A stretch of 64,000 bases of DNA, from assembly GCA_006384855.1 (NCBI GenBank), contig VCJN01003403.1, positions 1 to 64,000 on the forward strand, written 5' to 3'. Of the stretch, positions 60,058 through 64,000 are shown in pieces. Made by a program: the position numbers and the translations under genes. The notes below the pieces were generated by a model. That model was given only the letters and a program-made list of their open reading frames with translations. It was not told the origin of the DNA and did not search any database. This stretch comes from Tetraselmis striata. Lineage: Eukaryota > Chlorophyta > Chlorodendrophyceae > Chlorodendrales > Chlorodendraceae. How positions within the stretch are numbered: position 1 is the first letter of the stretch; each line of letters begins with the position of its first letter.

Positions 60058-61743
60058 TTGTAAAGGATTGCCGGTATTACGGGAACAAGTACCCATAATC
60101 CGGATAGACGGCCTAGGCAAGCTAGGACCAGCCAACCTATTAGCGCGTCGGCCCGTTTTTCAGGTCCTCATTCGAGTCGCAACGTACCCCGGTCCCGAAT
60201 CACTGCGTGAATCACACGAGATGAGACATTATACCGGTACCCGCCAAAAAATACTAAATGCCTGGGCACTGTCCCATTATTCCCTTAGGGCTTTGCTACC
60301 TGCTCGGACAGGCCATGCCTAAGGTCGACCAAGGGGGAATAAATGTTCCTTATGAGGTCCTTGACGCTCCTTCAGATGGACATGTGCACTGGTGGTGGCT
60401 AAGTGGGTGTATTATGGGCGGGCGATGAGGTGGGTCCAGTGGGACAGTAAATCACTTAATTACAAGCTCGACCGGACTGGCAAAACCGCTCCAGCCGGAA
60501 TACCTACAATGGCCGGATCACACCCACCGACTGGCCACCCTCTATCTATGTGTCCATGTCCTGTAACATAGGGTCACCTGAGTCGCCTATGTACTCGAAG
60601 CTTAACTCTGGCTCGGCCACAGGGGGCGGTGGTGGTGCTTGTGTCGGGGCAAGTGGCGCGGTCCGCGCCGGATGCGGTCCAACCACCGACGGCCCGCCCG
60701 CGGACGAGAGCACTGACTGTGTGGCCGAGTAGCCGGCTAAAGCTCGCTTGACCTTGAGGCAAGAGGGAAGGTCGAACGTAGGCTTCCATCCGTTTTCTGA
60801 AGATGGCGAGTTGCTTCGCAGCGGCAGCCCGGCGGGAGACGGCGTTTTTGATGGCCTTTCGGTCGCAGTCGTCGATGCGGACATTGAACTGCGCGGCGAG
60901 CACCCCGGCCACCGCCGCAAGGTACAATAGCTCCGGCCGCATCACCGCCACCTCCGCAGCACGATCACATAAGTCCTTACGTTCCGGGTGCGAGAGGCTG
61001 TGAAACGGGAGGGGCCCTTGGCAAGCACATCGGTTAAAGCACCGGTCCTACAGTGCAGTGAGGGCGGCGACTGGTTCATCGGCATCGTTGGTGGCCACCG
61101 CGATGATCGGAGCCAGCGGAACTCGTCTACACACACGGTGACAAATCAGCACGTGCCGCAGTCATAGAAGCAAATTGACGACGTGTAACGAGAATGAGGC
61201 GGATTTGTAACTTTTTGGAGGCGTAGTGCCTGCGCTAGAGTTCGACTAAGAGGCAGGGTGGAGTAGTGGGTTTGGTGCCGGCGTTTGAAATATGTGCGCA
61301 TCTCTCACCTTGGGCGCGCAGCCAATTGTCATCGCCACGACCGCGACACAGACGCGCCAGCGCCGCTTGCAATCGACAAAGGTGACCTGAAGGGACACTT
61401 GGTGGCTGGGGCACAGTTGGTGTCCTGAGGTAATAAATGTGGCAGTCTGGGGTGGGTTGTGGTAGTCGGGTGGCAGAATGGGACACATGGGCCGATCTTG
61501 CTAACAACAGGGAGAGACTTCAAACATGACCATAGCCCATCACACACTGACCAAGGGCTCCAGGCAGCTTAGATATGATCTAACGGCTGGGATTCCCCCC
61601 ATTGGCATCATGGTTGATGTCCTCTGGGAGGCTGAAACAGGGGGCCGTTGGATGCTTTTGATACACCCGTTCGCAATTAGTCCCAGGGCTGCAGTTAGTA
61701 ATTGTTGGCGGGTACGAAGCTGCAATGTCGACAAAGCTCTGAC
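60058..61743. other. no firm gene; unassigned frame at 60546-60951
   Basis: A minus-strand frame at 60951-60574 encodes a helical, basic segment (RPELLYLAAVAGVLAAQFNV, then KAIKNAVSRRAAAAKQLAIF). It could be a decayed retroelement structural gene or part of an unknown protein. Nothing else stands out. Confidence 0.35.
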
Positions 61744-61795
61744 GGGTTTAGGGTTTTAAGTTTAGGGTTTTTTAGGTTTTAGGGTTTTAGGTTTT
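61744..61795 (+). repeat. interstitial telomere-like tract
   Basis: About six imperfect units mixing TTTAGGG and TTTTAGGG with truncated forms. TTTTAGGG is the Chlamydomonas-type telomere repeat and TTTAGGG the Chlorella/plant type. Confidence 0.7.
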
Positions 61796-61799
61796 GCCA

Positions 61800-61870
61800 G
61801 GCCGCGGTCTTGAGCCGCCGACTTAAATATTCGTAGCCACTCGCTCTACCGCTGAGCGCCCCGGTCAGAC
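61800..61870 (-). pseudogene. tRNA-like sequence (pseudo-tRNA or SINE head)
   Basis: On the minus strand GCTCAGCGGTAGAGC forms a good D-arm and GCGGCTCAAGACCGC a T-arm-like stem-loop. The T-loop is not canonical (CTCAAGA) and the acceptor stem pairs poorly, so a working tRNA is unlikely. Confidence 0.35.
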
Positions 61871-62353
61871 TAAGTTCCCGGGTTAGATGGTCGGATCGAC
61901 CCGGGAACTTGTATGTACCGGTGGGTACAAGGCGTACATCTGTGAGTAGGCACTTCAAATGATGGTATTACCGTATATTAGTGTATTATAATACCGACCT
62001 CCGCATCATATACTAGGTAGTGCTGACACGCTCGGACAGCAGTGGTGAGTGCGGCCTGCACGTGCGCGGCACGCGTCGCCACCATCAAGCACCCACCTGC
62101 TGCTGCGCCGTCCTGCTGCGCGGCCATCGGCCTACCGGTAGTCACTACTTAGGCTGAGTCGTGGTCACTGGACACTACAGCAGTAGAGCCGCCGAAACGC
62201 GCCCTCAAAGCGCGCGCCGCCCACAGAGTAGCGAGGAGTGCAGCGCCAGCGCCCCTTCAACTGCTTCGTCGACTCGCGCAAACGAGTCTCGTGCAAGCTG
62301 CGCCGGGCGGGATATAATAAGCGCCAAGTAGCGGCGACCTGCTTCGACTTGCG
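61871..62353. other. upstream region of the MAT2B-like gene
   Basis: No ORF of note; should contain the promoter. GATATAATAAG near 62310 is a possible TATA-like box about 40 bases before the start codon. Confidence 0.35.
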
Positions 62354-64000
62354 ATGCGGGTCCTAATCACCGGCGCCACAGGGCAAATGGGTGCGGTGGA
62401 ACGGCCGATATACCTGCAGCCGACACCCCTTGCGCAAACTGTTAACAGCCCTTATTGGGGCCCCCCAAATATGCCTTCTCGATATTCTCATATCTCCATC
62501 CAGTGCTGGCACCGCCGCGTTCATCAATACCCGTCGGCGTGTCGGAATAGGGCATCGGATTGTCGACGACTCTAAACGAACGCAAGCGGGAGACTCACCC
62601 CCCCTCCCCCCCCCCCCCCCCCCCCCCCCCCAACTTCCCGGCGGGGCATACACAGCATACACACCCATTCCGATTCCGTCGACACTCGCCGCCGTGCTTG
62701 TGTGTCGCTTATCTTCTGTGCTGTTGCTCCCCCCCCCCCCCCCCGCGCTCGCGGGTGCCGCAGGGCGCGCGCTGATGCGTACGCTCGCGCAAAAGCACGA
62801 CCTGCGGGGCACTTGTTTCTCGAGGGAGAGCAAATGCCTTCTGCGGCTGGACCTGCGCGACGCCGTTGCGCTGCAGCGCGCCTTTGGTACGGACCACTTC
62901 CGGCTAGGGGAGCACCCTCTGTCGGACGTTGCGCGCCTTTATAACGCGTGCTTGACTGAATCCTCTTGTATTTGGCGTTATCGCAGATGAATTCAGGCCC
63001 GAGGTAGTGGTGCATTGCGCGGCGGAGAGGCGGCCCGACGTCAGCGAGAATGACCAAGAGGGCACCCTCAAGCTGAATGCCGCGGTGGGTGGGTGGGTGG
63101 GTGGCGGATGGCACCTGTGACCCCTGCCTCGTCTGGACTGCTGCGGTGGCCAGTGAGGGATGACTCACGCACATGGTCTTTGCCAGGCGACGGAGCAGCT
63201 GGCGCAGCTGTGCGAGACTCATGACTGCCTGCTGGTCCACCTCTCCACAGGTTGCACCACCTCCCCTCTGCCCCCCCCCCCCCCTCCCCCCCCGCCCCAC
63301 TGTCTACCCACCCTGCATTACATGGATGGATGTAATGGACCAATTGCCCCGTCCATCCATTCCTCAATTGAGACGTCAATCTCCCTCCCTCCCTCCCTCT
63401 CTCCATCTACTCAACCCATTGATCCCTCAACTCATCCATATCAATGACTTCGAATATGTAATTCACTTATATGACTACAATGGGCAGTTGCATTTCTTAT
63501 GCTCCGGATTCCCTATCCTCCAGACATTGGCTGCCCACCCGCTGAAACCTCCCGCCCTTCGCTGCACCTGCAGACTACGTTTTCGATGGCACCTGCCCGC
63601 CATACAAGCCCCGCGACGCCACAAATCCGCTACAGTTCTATGGCACCAGCAAGCGGCGCGCGGAGGAGGCGGTGCTGAGCAGCAACCCCTCGCGTGCTGC
63701 CGTCCTGAGGGTGCCCGTCCTCTACGCAAAGGTAGACACCGCCAACCCTACCCCCCTCTCTCATCATCAAACCTGTAAATTGTGCCAAGCAAGGAGTGAA
63801 GGCACTGTATGGATATGGGTGGAATGCATGGCGATCGAGGAAGAGGTGCGATATTGGGGCAAATGTGAGGGGAGAGCCGTGGCGGTGGTGCCGCGCAGGA
63901 CCCTGAGAGCCTGCAAGAGAGCGCGGTCACAGTGTTGGCGGACGCTGTCATGCGCCATAGCCACCCCGCCAAGCTGGATGACTGGGGGAAGCGGTATCCC
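62354..64000 (+). CDS. NAD(P)-binding RmlD/MAT2B-like protein, first six exons (runs off the edge)
   Basis: Six exons keep frame to the window end: 62354-62390, 62764-62886, 62987-63084, 63187-63250, 63574-63731 and 63899-64000 (continues). All introns are GT..AG. The visible 194 residues follow the extended short-chain dehydrogenase fold of the dTDP-4-dehydrorhamnose reductase family and are closest in pattern to the beta subunit of methionine adenosyltransferase 2. Seen: the Rossmann start MRVLITGATGQMGRAL, VVVHCAAERRPDV, LVHLSTDYVFDGT (the MAT2B/RmlD signature), FYGTSKRRAEEAVL with the Y-x3-K pair, VLRVPVLY, then SAVTVLADAV and a K-RYP block. MAT2B regulates S-adenosylmethionine synthesis in animals; the algal role is inferred. 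Intron 1 holds two long C runs and intron 4 another. Confidence 0.88.

Noticed and set aside
61800-61870. A functional tRNA gene
   Set aside because: T-loop is not canonical and the acceptor stem does not pair well.

Overview
The window looks like nuclear DNA of a eukaryotic green alga, probably a chlorophyte. It is GC-rich. Its host genes have short introns with GT..AG ends, TGTAA appears as a likely poly(A) signal behind two of them, and a short interstitial tract mixes TTTTAGGG and TTTAGGG telomere-type repeats. Long poly(G)/poly(C) runs occur throughout, about one every 2 kb. No prokaryotic signature is present (no operons, Shine-Dalgarno sites or CRISPR). The species cannot be named from this sequence.

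Host genes are few. I rebuilt four of the five by following splice sites by eye: (1) a minus-strand gene for a long disordered Gln/Pro/Ser-rich protein (4118-7325, three exons); (2) an intronless sugar-porter MFS transporter (25756-27906, +); (3) a 173-aa protein of unknown function (29424-30164, -, three exons); (4) a ten-exon Golgi-type sulfotransferase (32621-35338, -, 534 aa); (5) the first six exons of a MAT2B/RmlD-like NAD(P)-binding protein that runs off the right edge (62354-64000, +). They look like independent single-copy genes and nothing suggests that they share a pathway.

Most of the rest is mobile DNA. The left edge holds the 3' end of a Ty3/gypsy chromovirus fossil. Between 9 and 20 kb lie small elements: a TRIM with perfect 5-bp target duplications, a 255-bp hAT-type MITE with perfect 8-bp duplications, tRNA-headed SINE copies and several inverted repeats. 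A Gag-protease retroelement fossil occupies about 20.6-25 kb.

From about 37 to 58 kb lies one minus-strand DIRS-like (tyrosine-recombinase) retroelement fossil. It is interrupted twice by near-identical CACTA-like DNA transposons (38110-45503 and 46467-54616). Both have the same CACTGTGAG... termini, but their 3-bp target duplications differ (CCA and CGA), so they are two separate insertions in the same orientation only 963 bp apart. Each carries a BED-finger/transposase-like gene on the minus strand, a cysteine-cluster gene on the plus strand, and a 30-bp coding minisatellite that has about 14 units in one copy and about 32 in the other. This nested structure is the most notable feature of the window.
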